Assembly (NCBI RefSeq): GCF_029633865.1
Contig: NC_079214.1
Location: forward strand, 21,947,950 to 22,011,949
Direction: 5' to 3'
Origin: Lampris incognitus
Lineage: Eukaryota > Chordata > Actinopteri > Lampriformes > Lampridae
Length of the DNA: 64,000 nt
This document shows, piece by piece, positions 1 to 12,900 of the stretch. Within the stretch, counting starts at the first letter, position 1. Every line of letters begins with the position of its first letter. The translations under genes and the position numbers were made by a program. The notes under the pieces were generated by a model. It searched no databases. It was not told the DNA's origin and was given only the letters and a program-made list of their open reading frames with translations.

Positions 1-420
1 CTATACAGCCCACTTGTGGTGCAATTATAGCAAAGCAAAAATGAAAAAGCTGCAGGTAGCATATAATGATGCCTTCAGAATCTTGCTCAAGCTTCCAAGA
101 TGGACAAGTGCAGGTCATATATGTTCCCACTTTTCATGCTGTATTGAGGAATTTTATGTACAAATGTATGTGCCGATTAATTGATTACGAGAATGTGATT
201 ATAATGCTCTTAACTGAGCCTACATAAAGTGACACAAGGTAGTCCTCTTGTTTCTGGAAACATTGGAACAAATGTTTGTATAGGTTTTAATCGTTGTAGA
301 CTTGTGAACTGCTTTTTTAACTATATTTTTGTGTTGTTGTCCTGTATTGTTGCTGTTGTTGTTGTTGTTGTTTTTTTTTTTTAAAGATGGACCTGTATGT
401 GTCTGAATAAAGTCAGATTG
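1..420 (+). mobile_element. LINE 3' fragment (decayed)
   Basis: Translated in broken frames, this stretch resembles the C-terminal part of the reverse-transcriptase protein of the LINE at 1330-2990, including the segment that follows the YADD motif region. The reading frame is interrupted by stops and shifts. An AATAAA at 406-411 after a T-rich run is a plausible 3' processing signal. The element enters from the left edge, so its full length is unknown. The LINE clade was not assigned. Confidence 0.6.
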
Positions 421-1329
421 CCTGTGTTAACATTTTTATAGCAGATAGGGATGACTACCTGGTTGGTCAAAATTGGAAGGTTTTTTTCCAAAATTTATGA
501 AACCGTAAGCTAAATATGTTACTAACATCCAAAGTCTTCTCCATATTTTAGAAAATGAAGGCAAAACCTCTAATCAGAAAGTTTTATCTTTTCACCAATG
601 TAATGTAATGCACCAATGTAATGCATCACAGTTACTACAGCGACTCAAGCCCACAATTTATGTACATGCGAAATTAATGAGCTGTTGGTATGAAAAGTTT
701 GATGTATTCGCAACTCCAAAGAGGAATACTTTCTTTAGCCCAAAAATACAATTTCTAAACTGAAAAAACGAAGGTTCAGGGCAAGCTGTTTGTTCTAACT
801 TTTGCTCCTCAACTGTGTATTTCTCGCATCAAGAACAGTGTATTCTGAATCAGCCTAAAAGAGCAGCCTGTGGTTTAGGCATGTATTTTCTGTTGACAGA
901 GTTATGGTAGTAGATTATATTCCTCTCACTTCCTGGTAGGACATAATTGTTTGAAATATATTAAGTGTACTATTTTCGTATACAATTTGCTTTCTTGACT
1001 GCTTTGCAAAAGGTTTCAAGCTAAAGGGGTCAGCTGTTCTATTAGCCCGTCGTTATTACTGATGGTGAATTTAGAAGTTCTTAGGTGTAATTTATTTTTA
1101 TTTTTTTACATTTCCCTGAATTGTGTGGACTAGATACAAGCATAAATGTAAATGCAATGTCAGGGCAGTGTAGATGTGGATATATGAGTGTATTACTGCA
1201 CAGTCGGTTTTTGGGGTGGGTGCTTCTGAAATGGAAACATTCAGGCATGTGCACTTCTGTAAGATGGGCAATATTGAGGGTGATGATTCAATGGTGATCA
1301 TGTCACATAGGTGAACCTAGCTACAAACA
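421..1329. other. No gene recognised
   Basis: AT-rich sequence between two LINE fragments. No coding region, RNA gene or known repeat was recognised by eye. Confidence 0.5.
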
Positions 1330-2990
1330 AGCTGTCTGTTAACAAAGCAAGTGATTTAGATCATATTACTGCTGAACACCTTAAATATGACAGTCTAAGG
1401 ATAGCTCCTCTCCATATATTTGTTTTACTGGTTTCATGGTCCATCGCTTGTTACCAGACTCAATATTGTCTGTGAATGTTCTCATTCATCCAGGTCATGG
1501 TTATCCAAAGGAATTGAATCAAGTGCAACTGGACTTGGTATATACCATTCACGGATGTATACCAAGTCCAGTTGCACTTGATTCAGTTTCTTTGGACAGA
1601 CTCAATATTGTCTGTTCTGTTAGTGCTAGTCATTAAGGACAAAGTTGGTAAAGTATGCAGCTTACATAGGCCTATAGTTCTAGCCAGCATACTGTCAAAA
1701 GTCCTAGAAAGAATCCTGCTGGATAGAAGGCATTAGTTTATCAACTCCACGGATAACCAGTTTGGTTTTAAAGATAAACATGGCACTGACTTATTTATAT
1801 ATGCCTTAAGGGAAATTGTTAACAAATAGAGTGGCTAAAAACTCATCAGTTCTTATGTGTTTTATTGATGCTTCCAAAGCTTTTGGTTGTGTTAATCACA
1901 AAAAGTTGTTTTTTAAATTGAGTCAAAGAGGGGTGCCTAAATACATTGTGCGAATCCTGGCTTATTGGTATGCCCACCAGACTATGCAAGTGAAATGGGG
2001 TAATAGCTTTTCAGCCCCATTTGGGGTCAGCAGTGGTGTCAGACAAGGGGGAATTCTTTCTCCAATTCTCTACAATCTATATATTGATGATTTGTCTATG
2101 TAGTTGAAAGCCTGTAATACTGGGTGCATGATTGGTAATACCTTGGTGAACCATATAATATATGCGGATGACCTTGTCATCCTTAGTCCCTTCATCGCTG
2201 GTCTCCAGCAGCTCCTTAATATATGTTCTGTGTATGGTGTGGAGCAGGATATCAAATACAATGCTAGTAAGAGTGTTGTCATGATCTGCAGAACCAAAGA
2301 GGTCAGTCATCTAAAATTTCCTGATTTTAAATTGTCTGATAATATCTTGGGGTATGTAATGAGGTGGAATGTCTTGGACACTATATTACTGAACAAATTA
2401 CAGATGATGATGATATTTATAGGCAATGCCGCATGATGTATGCACAAGCAAACACTCTCTCACTCAACTTTGGTATGTGTTCAGTTAGTGTGACGATGTC
2501 TCTGTTCAGAGCATATTGTACACGGCTTTATACTGCACACCTGTGGTCAAACTACAAAAAAAGAGCAAGCTTACAGAGACTTCGAGAAGCTTAGAATGAT
2601 GCTATGAGAATACTACTAAAAAGACAGATTGTGTAGTGCAAGTTAAATGTTTGTAGCTGCAGGAATCAATGCTTTTTAGGCTGTTCTAAGAAATCTTATG
2701 TATAAATTTATTTGCCGGCTCATTGACTCTGATAATGTAATCATCATGAGTTTAACAAATATAAGTTTCAGTGCCACATGCTACCAATCCCGGCAGTGGG
2801 ATCACTGGTATAGCTGCCTTCTTTCTTATAAGACACTGATTTGTTCCTTTTATGTTATTTTTCTGTGTTTATGTATTGTCTTGGGTTTATCTTTTATCAA
2901 TGGTTCTTATCTTTTATGGTTTTATTATATTTTTTATTTTTTTTACTTTGTCTGTTATGAACCCTGAGTCTGCAATAAAGTTTTGAGTTG
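1330..2990 (+). pseudogene. Non-LTR retrotransposon (LINE) reverse transcriptase relic
   Basis: This is a decayed LINE with several frames that together cover the RT palm. The frame at 1816-2103 shows FIDASKAF and GVRQGGILSP, and the frame at 2104-2436 shows the catalytic IYADDLVIL. Upstream, around 1340-1470, the characteristic pre-palm linker is still readable. Downstream, 2364-2967 carries the C-terminal region, and the element ends near AATAAA at about 2975. Stops and frameshifts break it in at least four places (for example TAG at 2101), so it is not functional. A foldback sequence interrupts it at 1474-1596. It lies upstream of the THAP/ARL14EP gene and has no evident relation to it. 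RT identity is clear; clade assignment is not. Confidence 0.8.
1455..1615. mobile_element. Small foldback insertion with 19-bp target duplication
   Basis: An identical 19-base direct repeat (CAGACTCAATATTGTCTGT) flanks the insert at 1455-1473 and 1597-1615. The 123-base insert consists largely of two inverted arms of about 40 bases that match the outer ends of the larger foldback at 6473-7215 (CAAGTGCAACTGGACTTGG and its complement). It interrupts the LINE RT frame, so it is younger than that LINE. It is interpreted as a Penelope-type terminal fragment. Confidence 0.75.
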
Positions 2991-3894
2991 AACTGAGTTC
3001 TGTGAAAGTGCCATCATAGAACTTAAGCACTGTAATGTGTCCTCTCCAAACCAATATATAGCATGCCTATATTTCAGATGATGTGTCTTCCTGTACTTAG
3101 TTTTCTTTAAAGTATACTGCAGTGTAAAGGAAGCTCTATTATAGATAATATTTACAGCTTTTACACCAGAAACAAAAGAACAACATATAACCTGTTTTTA
3201 GTTGAAATACGATTGAATTGGCTTTCTGTTTGCAACGATGGCACATTCATGCTGTGCACTGATATTCTTCTCAAATTATTTATAAAAACTTGGAGGTGTT
3301 GAAATAATTTTATAACTGTTAAATTGAGAGATGATATATAATCTTTACAGTAAAAATGTCATTTCTCTCTCACAAATAACACCAACTAATTGAAATATGT
3401 AAATTTTCTAAATGAATTCTATTATTCTATCAAGACATAAATATAATACACATACTAATACAAATATTAATATTAGATCTGAATGAGTCTGGAATATATA
3501 TCAAGATGAAGTTCTGTAGCTGTTTTCTTGGTGCAAAAGGCAATCGAGTCTCTTAAACGTGTGTTTTTCGTTTAAAACATTTTTATAAGTTAGATTTATA
3601 TGCACATGACATACAGCTCCTCCTCACTCGGTGGAATTTTATATGTTTGAGTTTGTGGAAATTTTTGATTTAAGAAAATACAACAAAAATTAAGCAATAA
3701 GCAAATAGAAATAAAATGCGATCTTGCCTGCCGCTAGAGGTCACTCGTGTTAGTGGTAAAACCGGAAACGGTGGTGTTGAATAAATTCGCCGAGAAAGAA
3801 GCCAGACGAACAACAAGAAGGAAAACGTTGTCTCTGCATGTTTTTCCAAAAAAGATTATCCGAAAAGTTGTTTAAAGGCTAAATCAAAGACATC
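2991..3894. promoter_or_regulatory. 5' flank of THAP/ARL14EP-like gene
   Basis: Mostly AT-rich with no repeat recognised. The last 130 bases are less AT-rich and include CCGGAA at 3762-3767, the core of an ETS-family site common in TATA-less housekeeping promoters. No TATA box is evident near the start codon. The promoter call rests only on position and this motif. Confidence 0.35.
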
Positions 3895-3965
3895 ATGCCG
3901 GTCATATGTGCCGCAACGGGGTGCACCAACAAATTTATCAAAGGGTCGGACATAAGATTTTACCG
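3895..3965 (+). CDS. arl14ep: Exon 1: THAP domain N-terminus
   Basis: Starts [10 protein letters not shown], the usual THAP start with the first two zinc ligands (Cys5, Cys10), which fixes the ATG. It ends at CG|gtatgt (donor at 3966, phase 2); joining to exon 2 restores an Arg codon in FYRFP. Confidence 0.85.
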
Positions 3966-6900
3966 GTATGTTAAGACGATCCTTAATCTGCGTTTTAATC
4001 ACATGCATCCTATTTCTCCTTAATGCTCACGGTACAGCACACGTATCTTTATTAGTGTTAAGTTAATTGAAAGACATTTGATTTGGAATGACTTTTGTAT
4101 TGCAGTTGCCCCTGCACTTTTACGTGCAGCACAGTGATGATGATGATGATGACGATGATGATTTATTTCGAACATGTAAATAATACAGATAAGCCATTGC
4201 CAGTAATCTGAAGTGATCAACAAATCCACACATCAAACTCAGCGAACAAATGTCCGTATGCATCAGATTATTTGTTACATGTTCGAAAAGGAGTAGGAGG
4301 AAGTATATATATTTTTTCCTGCCCCTTCTCACCTACTCTTAAATTAATTCAGCTACAATGCATTTCAAACTCAATTCACACTGTACGGTATAAATTCAAA
4401 TTTTATGCAAGTTGTGCTGCACAATCCAAACTCAACCACTGTGAACAATAAGAGGGGGGGGGGCACACCAAAAACGCATGAGAGAAAGAAGAAAAAAGAA
4501 AGAAAAACGCATCCTAATGTCATGTACCAAGAATAAACGGATCTCATTGCTACAATGCTGATCTAGCAAGGAAAACATACTTGAGGAATTGCAAAACGAA
4601 GTCATTTTTACTTGATAGAAAGGACAGTACAATCAGACAAGTCTTAATATGTTCTACTGAAAAAATGGTCACAAACCAATACTTGTCTGAGTTTACTGTC
4701 TAAAATGAACCAATGTACTACTTTATGTTTCTTTTTATTTGCTTATTTTAAACAATTGATTTATTACCATTCCCTTTTTTAAGTCTAATTTACCATTGTT
4801 AATTGTTGACAGTTTATTTGCCTCCATGGTTGATTGGGGGTAGAGAATAATGTTTTAAGTCCTTATTCTGTCATTTCAAAAGACTGCTACTTGTATGTGC
4901 ACTTATTCCATATGGAAGGCTGATAGTGAAAAATACAGTAATGCTCAGTCAGATAGAGAACAGTGATGAGCCTGACTTGTGTATGCATGGTTGAAATCAT
5001 ACAGCTGGTCTTGCTTTAAAATCAGTGGGCACCTCATTTCATCTGAAATTTAATTTCACCTCATATCTGAAGGTTGTTGTGTTGTAGTCTTGTTATTCTC
5101 AGGGGTGGCTAACCATGTGCCATGGAGAGCCCTGTGTATGCAGGTTTTCATTCCAGTCGGACTCCACACCAGGTGATTTCACTGATACATTCTTCCTCTT
5201 TGGTTGAAGTGTTGCTAATCAGTGAAATCACCCGGTGTGGAGTCGGGTTTGAACGAAAACCTGCATACACATGGCTCTCCATGGCAAATGGTTAGCCACC
5301 GCTGTTCTGTGTTAAGTACACTGAGAGCCACGAAACTGGAGTCAAATTCCATATATGTGCAAACCTACATGGCCAGTAAAATTGATTCTGATTCTGATTT
5401 CCCTTTATGGCAGGTTCCCTATCAGCAAACCGCAACTTGCCAACCAGTGGGTGCATAGTCTAGGCCTGAAAAATTTCATCCCAACCACCAACACCTGCCT
5501 CTGCTCAGAGCATTTCAGGCCGGACTGCTTCAGGGACTACAATGGCAAACAGTTTCTTAGAGAGGATGCGGTGCCTACTATTTTTGCCAGTGCGCAGGAC
5601 TCATCAAAGGTTTGGGCTCCTACATCATGTAAAGACATGGATCATTATAATGTGTTTTTCTACCTCTCAACATAAGCAAGCGGGCCTGTTTTACATTTAT
5701 GTTAAACTTATTGAAGAGTTGTCTATGAAACAGTTGCAGATTGAGCTCCGGAAAAGGGGAGTGATACCCAAGGATATGAATCCTGCAAACCGGTTTGGAA
5801 CACAAGCAGAAAAAGATAGGGCAAAGGAGGCCGCTGCCAGTCAACGCAAGGACAAAAAAGGGATGATCAGGGTGAGTTGTAATGCCATCGCTGTTGCTTT
5901 TACATTATAGGAGACATTGGCACTACCCCAGACACTGTAAAAGGTGAATGAGGAAGAGCTTGTCCTTTAGCCGCTAACCTCTATTGTCATATAGTTTAGA
6001 AATTGCTTCACTTTTACTGCAGTGAGAGCTTGGAAAGAAATATTCACTGTCATAGCCTTTGTCCAAACAAAAAGAGTGTAAATATTAATGCAATGTGTAT
6101 TTATGCATGCTCAATAATCCAGGTAAGAAAATCAGGGGACGCCCCGGTGGCTCACCTGGTAGAGCGTGTACCACATAAGGCTGAGTCCTTACTGCAGTGG
6201 CCTAGGTTCGAATCTGTCCTGGGCCCTTCGCAGCATGTCATCCTCTCTCTCTCTGTTGCCTTTTCTGTCTCTCTCTAATATCACTATCAAAGAAAGGTAG
6301 AAAATGCCAAAAAATAATCTTTAAAGAAAATCAGAATAAGCGGTTGGTATGAGTACATCTGACCATCCCATGACCTTAGAGTACATCTGTCACCATCTTA
6401 CAATGCTGTGATTGCAAATATTCCCAAATCCTCTTTGAATAGTACACACAGGCATTGAAACTTTGGTCACCCATCCAAAGGAGTTGAATCAAGTGCAACT
6501 GGACTTGGTATATATCAGTGAAGACGTTTCGCCTCTCATCCAAGAGGCTTCCTCAGTTCGTGCCTTTCTGACTAGACCAAGCTAGTCTGACTCGCTGGTG
6601 AGCCATAGATATGAGTGGCTCTTTTGTGTACCTATATTTGACCGCGCCCGTCGCCATCGGAGCTATTGATTTGCATTTGTCCTTTCATCTCTACCCAGGA
6701 GACTCAAGAAGCCTAGCCTCCAAGAACAACAGTCGGTCACTAACTGCTCCAACGACTCTCATGACCACTGAATAATGAAGTCGAAACTAACACCCCAACG
6801 ACCGTCGCTGCTAAACAAATGCAAATCAGTAGCTCCGATGGCGACGGGCGCGGCTGGACATCGGAGCACAGGAGAGCCACGCATATCAATAGCTCCGATA

Positions 6901-9900
6901 ACGACGGGCGCGGCCAAATATAGGTACACAAAAGAGCCACTCATATCTATGGCTCTGTTAGCGACGGGCGTTGGTAAACATCGGGACACAAAGAGCCATG
7001 GACATCTATAGCTCTGACAACGACTCCCAAGAGGATAAATTCTGAGTCTCATCACCAGCCAGTCAGACTAGCTTGGTCTAGTCAGAAAAGCACGAACTGA
7101 GGAAGCCTCTTGGATGAGAGGCGAAACGTCTTCACGGATATATACCAAGTCCAGTTGCACTTGATTCAACTCCTTTGGATAACCATGACCTGGATGAATG
7201 AGACATTCACAGACATTTTGGTCACCCATATTTCCATATGAAATTGATCGTTGGTTTCGGTCATTATACCACTGTATTGTTTATAAGGGTGGGGATACCT
7301 GCAGTCAGTTGAGACTGAAGAGGTCACTTAGATGAGTGATGAAATATTTCTCTCAATAAATATTGTGTCCAGATGAACTAATTCAACATTCTTTGATTAA
7401 TGCAATGTATTGTTATAAATCTCAAAAACTTATATACTCTGGAGTAGTACTTCACATATGTTATTCGTCCGTCGCAGCGACGAGGACCATCTAGTCATCC
7501 TGTGATGGATGACTGATGACTTGCGCAGTGATTAAAGTGAGGAAGAGTTGCGCATCATCAACCCCACTCTCTCGTCTGAGACCACCTACTACCAGTGGCA
7601 AGACTAGCGAGACGACTGGCAGTGGAGATGGATGCAGATTTTTCCTCAGGGTTTCTTCCCGAAGGCTTTCCCATAGACGAGTATACCCGCAAGGCAGCGG
7701 AGGTTTTAAATCAGAGTTTGCCTTCTCCTAGATGAGCTGCCCGACAGGCTAACGAGCTTCATCTACCTGGGTTTGAGATCAGAGTTGTCCTTCTCCTAGA
7801 TTGCCTGCCAACCAAGGCTGATGAGTCCAATCAGCCCACCTGGTTATACCGCCAGGAACCCAGTCGCCCCCGCAGCAGACCTTGTGAAAACAGGAGGTAC
7901 CACGAGAAGGTGCTGCTGCGGACACATTTGCGTAGGAGCGGCCATATGCTAAGGTCCTGATGGACCCGCGGCGATCACTACACCAGCAAGCGAGAGGCCA
8001 CTGCATCGCTTCACATTCCTTTTGGCAAGTAGGACATCTAGCCCAATACTCGCCACCTCCCAATATATACCACTTTACATATAGGGGGCAGTACTATAGG
8101 CAGAGGCATGGTTGTGCTACGGGTTCCCCAGTTTCACCTAAAATGGCCAAATTGTATGTGGAGGAAGTGGAAAAGAGGGCTGTGATGTCTTATCTAGGGA
8201 CACCACCTAGCCATTGGTTCAGATTTGTGGACGACACCTCGGTTAAAATTAAATCTCAGGATGTACCACATTTCACCGACCACATGAACTCTGTGGACAA
8301 CCACATCAAGTTCACCAGAGAGGATGTGAAAAATGACAGGTTAGCCTTCTTAGACTGTGAAATTGCAATTGGTGATGGGGGACATTTGATTGTTGATGTT
8401 TACCATAAACCAACACACACTGATCAGTACTTAAGGTTTGACTCTCATCATCCATCGTTGCCGGCAGCCATACCAACATTTACCCTGGCTCTACCTAATG
8501 TAGGAAGCTAAGCAGGTATGGGTTTGGCTAGTACTTGAATGGGAGACCTGGGAAAACGTGAGTTGCTGCCCGAAGTGGTGTTGGTGGGCCAGTAGGGGGC
8601 AGTCTTCCCTTCGGTCCTAATAACAACAACAAATATCAAATCCCAATACCCCAGGGCAGTGACGGGGACACTGCTGTAGGAGATGCCATCCTTCGGAGGA
8701 GACGTTAAACCCAGGTCCTGACTCACTGTGGTCATTAAAGGTCCTATGGGACTTATCGCAAAGAGTAGGGGGTTCCATGGAGTCCTGGCAAAATTCTCAA
8801 CCTGGATCTCTCCATCTGGCCACCTAATCATCCCCCCATGTAATTGGCTCAGTGATTCCTCCCTCTCAACCTCAAGCTGATGTGTGGTGAGCGGAATGGC
8901 TGCTGTGCATCACCCAGGTGGGTGCTACACATTGGTGGTGGTTGATGTGAGTTACTGCTTCAATGTAAAGCACTTTGGGTGTCTAGAAAAGCGGTATATA
9001 AATGGAATGATTATTATTATCATTATCCATTGGAGCACAAACAAGGAGTCGTCAGGACGCTGTACCACCGAGCTGACAACATCCCCACCGACACAGTGAC
9101 CAGGGAAGGGGAGAAATTCCACATTAAACAGGCTCTGGGTGGTTATCCTAACTGGGCGTTTGTCAAAGCCAGGAAGACGCCCAAACAGTGCACCAGCTGA
9201 TCAAAGGGAGAAGAAGGACAACCGCTGTCTACACATAAACCAGTGGTGATTACAGTGCTGTGATTGCAACTATTCCCCAATCCTCTGAATAGTACACATT
9301 GCCTTTGAAATCTAGTTAATGGTCACGCCTATATGCATATGAAACTGATCGTTGGTTTCGGTCATTAAGCCACTGTATTGTTTACAAGGGTGGGGATACT
9401 TGCACTCACTTAGATATGAAGCATTTCTGTCAATAAACGTTGTATCCAGATGAACTGATTCAACTTTCTATGATTTTCTTACTGGATTATTGAGCATGCA
9501 TAAATACATCTACTCTGGAGTTTTGGTATGATTTTGTAGTTGCAAGATGTTGCTTGCTGGTATCAAAATAACAATGTAACCTCAGGTCAGTTGCAGTCTC
9601 ATGTGAGAAGAGGTGTTTCCAGATTTGAGAGTCTGTATACAACACTAACAGAGGTACCTGGCATTGCCCGGGGAAAATGTTGTCACCAAAACAACCAACA
9701 CGATCTGATCTTTACAATATAATGGATGATGGGATATAGGATAATTAATTATGTGATACATGTGATGAAGGAATGTCAAATTAATGAATCTTATTAATGA
9801 AAATTATCAAATGTCATAATTTTCAATCCATTCATCAAGCTTCCACTCATCTTTCTTTTAGAAACATTTTCTGCACTACCAGTTCTGGAGGCAACTATAT

Positions 9901-12900
9901 ACAACTGGCCATGTGAGAAACATGGAGCAGATAGATTTACTCCAATCCTTTTAAAAGTCTGTCCTTGGGTTTTGTTGATGGTCATTGCAACACATGGCTT
10001 GCAGGGGAACTAAAGTCTGCGAAACCGGAAGGGCAGCTTGGAGTTGGAGGGAATAAGGGGTATCCTTGGTAAGAGGATGACTTCTCCTTAGTACAGCCTA
10101 CATGAGATGTTGGCTTCAATAACATTGACATGTAAGCAAATTACAATGCAGCAAGTGCCATTACTGCTCTTCGGAGGCTCCCATGTTTTGCAAAATCATG
10201 ATCGGCACACCATCCTTCAGTTTGAGGATATGAGGGAGTATGCCTGATAGCTCAGTAGAGTTGAGTAGTTCAACAAGGTATGTAACTGCTTCATCAACAC
10301 AAATGGTACTATCTACAGACTTGTAAAGTCTTTCACTTCCAGGGAACTCTCCCATGGACCAGTTTTTAGCTGATTGACAGTGGTGTTCAGCGGGGAGAGA
10401 ATGGCACGCTCATTCCATTTGTGACTATGGAAGGGTAGACCTCAGCTGTAAGCTCCTCTAGAGTTGAAACAGCCTTGCCAAGTTCAGGAGGAATTATGAT
10501 GGTATCTGGTTCATCTGCATGTGGAATCCTTCCATCACCAATATCCAGGAGAAGGTTAGAAAAGTGGCGAGCCCCTTCATCGCCAGACAGGTGAGCTCGC
10601 ATGTTGGTAGTGAGATGCATGACCGTAACATGGCGCCAAAGATGGGATGTCTCTGAATGTTCTCATTCATCCAGGTCATAGTTATCCAAAGGATTGAATC
10701 AAGTGCAACTGGATGGACTTGGTTATATATCCGTGAAGACGTTTCGCCTCTCATCCAAGAAGCCATTGGAATGCTTCCCATTGGTTCTGAGGTCCCTTTG
10801 ATGTCCTGCGGTGTGTGATCAAGAGCTTCATAAGCTGACTTATGAGTCATCGGGGCCTCATCCACAATGGTGATTGCAGCATCCTTTATGACCTTGGCTA
10901 GCGCTGTTCCTCGCTTTATGCCACAGGTTGACTGCTCTTTGAGATGCATATCCAATGGGATTTTGAAGGTGCTGTGCGTTATTCTTCCACCCTCGAGCAG
11001 TGTTGCACCTATTCCACTCAATGCAGTTGCAAGAGCGATCTTGCCTCGAGAGCGAATCTTTTTAAGAATTTTGTTGACGACGAAGCTTTTGCCCGTGCCC
11101 CCTGGTGCGTCTAGAAATATGATTTTCTTGCTCCTGCAGCGATTTTCGATGCTTGGACAGGGCTCCAAGATTGTCTTGCTGTTACAGCAGCACACACTCT
11201 TCGTCTCTCCTGTGAACTTGTGAGCTGAGCAGTGCTGACAGAGTTCATTCATTCAAACGATGCTGGCATAGGTTGTTGGCTCAGATGGATCATACATGAA
11301 CGCCAATGTATGGATACTTCCTCTCTCGCGTCGACGGACCAGCGTTCGTTGCTGCTGACGCTGCCGAGACATTGCAAGGATTCTTGCCGACCGCTCCTCT
11401 TCACATTCCACTGCAGGTGTCTGAGTCACCTGACGTCGTACCGCCTGAAGTCTGGTATTTCGTTCTTCTTCGGGCTCAATTGAACGACCCTGACTGGCAT
11501 GAAGACGCATTGCCTCAAGTCTTGCATCTCGCACATCATCCGTCTCCTGCTGTCTTCTTACTCGTGCTCGCTTCGCAGCAGGAATTTTCCAACTCATGGA
11601 TGGATTTCTTCTCTTTCTTGGCATCTAAAAGAAAAGATTAGTTCTGATCAGAATTTTAATAGCATTTGTTGCTTTTCATAAGCAATATCATGTTACCATG
11701 CATAACTTAAGAAAGGGGCTCAGAAGAAACTGCAGCCTAACATTTGTCATTACTGATGTCGGAAACTTGAATATTAAACATTAGAATCAAATTAAACTTA
11801 CAGTTTTTATTATTCGTATTACTTTTCTACTCTTTTGCTGATTTCTTTTTCTTTCCCTTCTTGGTTGAGTCAGTCGTGATTGAAGATATGATGATGTTTA
11901 GAACGCTAACATGTACCGAAGGCTATGAGGAAAATAATTTCAGTTTGATTAATATGACCTAATAAAAGGTGGCAACAAAAGATTGTCACGTGCTTTGTGA
12001 TAAGTAAGTTAAGAGTGCTCACCACTGTCACTCTTGCAACCACGAATCCAGGGTGACAATGTGCAGTAATAACGCTGGCATCGAGGCTGAACATTTTTGA
12101 TTGATATGACGTAACAACGTATGGCATCAAATATCCAAAAGATACCACATGTTGCCACAAAATAAACTCAATTTCGCAAATAAATCAAATTTTTTACTTG
12201 GTTTTTGAAATATTTTTCGAAATTTGCAATCCTTTGAAAGTGCTGATTCTAAAGATACCTTTGTTTGAGTTCTACAATGAGTATTTCTGGAGTTTAAGCG
12301 AACATACAAACATACACTCTTGCTTTATATATATATATAGATAGAGATAAAAGAAAGTCGAGTAAACCAATCTTATTAACAAAAATGATCAAATGTAATA
12401 ATTTTCAATCTATTCATCAAGCTTCTTTGCCAATGTGTGTATTAGTCGCCGCAAATCCGCCGCCGTCGCCGCAAATCCGCCGCCGTCGCCGCAAATCAAC
12501 ACAAAATAAAAATTTTGCAAATGAAATTTCTTACTTGGTGTTTGAAAAAAATTTTTTTGAACTGTGCAATCCTTGGAAAGTGCTGATTCTAAAGATACCT
12601 TTCTTTTTGTTCTACAATTAGTATTTCTGGAGTTTTAAGCGAACATACAAACATACACTCTTGCTTTAGATTTATAAAAAGACTAGCAGAGGTACCCGGC
12701 GTTGCCCGGGGAAAATGCTGTCACCAAAACAACCAACACGATCTGACCTTTATGATATAATTGATGATAAAATATATGTAACCCGGTAATAAAGGAGTAT
12801 TAGTGTAGAATGTAAAGATATTAATTTAAATCCTTATAAACTCGAACACCACGACTCAAGTCCCTGTTTCTGTTATATTGACATTTATGCTACTGTCGCT

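Larger units (their letters stand above)
6385..7400 (+). mobile_element. Penelope-like element 3' terminal region, split by a foldback
   Basis: 6385-6472 and 7216-7400 together match the copy at 9245-9490: GCTGTGATTGCAA, TGATCGTTGGTTTCGGTCAT, GTGGGGATAC and CCAGATGAACT occur in the same order. The foldback 6473-7215 separates the halves. The right half holds a degenerate hammerhead-like motif at 7315-7344. Confidence 0.65.
9645..12342 (-). mobile_element. Helitron A (internally deleted)
   Basis: On the minus strand the 3' end at 9645 has the hairpin-plus-CTRR layout (GGCA..GCC stem then ..TTAGT, a mutated CTAGT). The 5' end near 12342 reads TCTATATATATATATAAAGC, typical of fish Helitrons. 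It encodes a conserved N-terminal segment and Pif1 helicase parts but lacks the Rep/HUH region. A Penelope-type terminal fragment interrupts it at about 10643-10763. Confidence 0.75.

Noticed and set aside
6136-6210. tRNA gene
   Set aside because: A and B boxes are present but no cloverleaf closes and a SINE body follows.
6829-7024. CRISPR-like array
   Set aside because: Continuous 60-base tandem units with no spacers, in a eukaryotic genome, inside a transposon.
8456-8575. 5S rRNA gene
   Set aside because: Only a diverged 5S head fused to a SINE body and tail, with target duplications.
11306-11641. Plus-strand 111-residue frame
   Set aside because: Complement of the conserved Helitron N-terminal coding segment.
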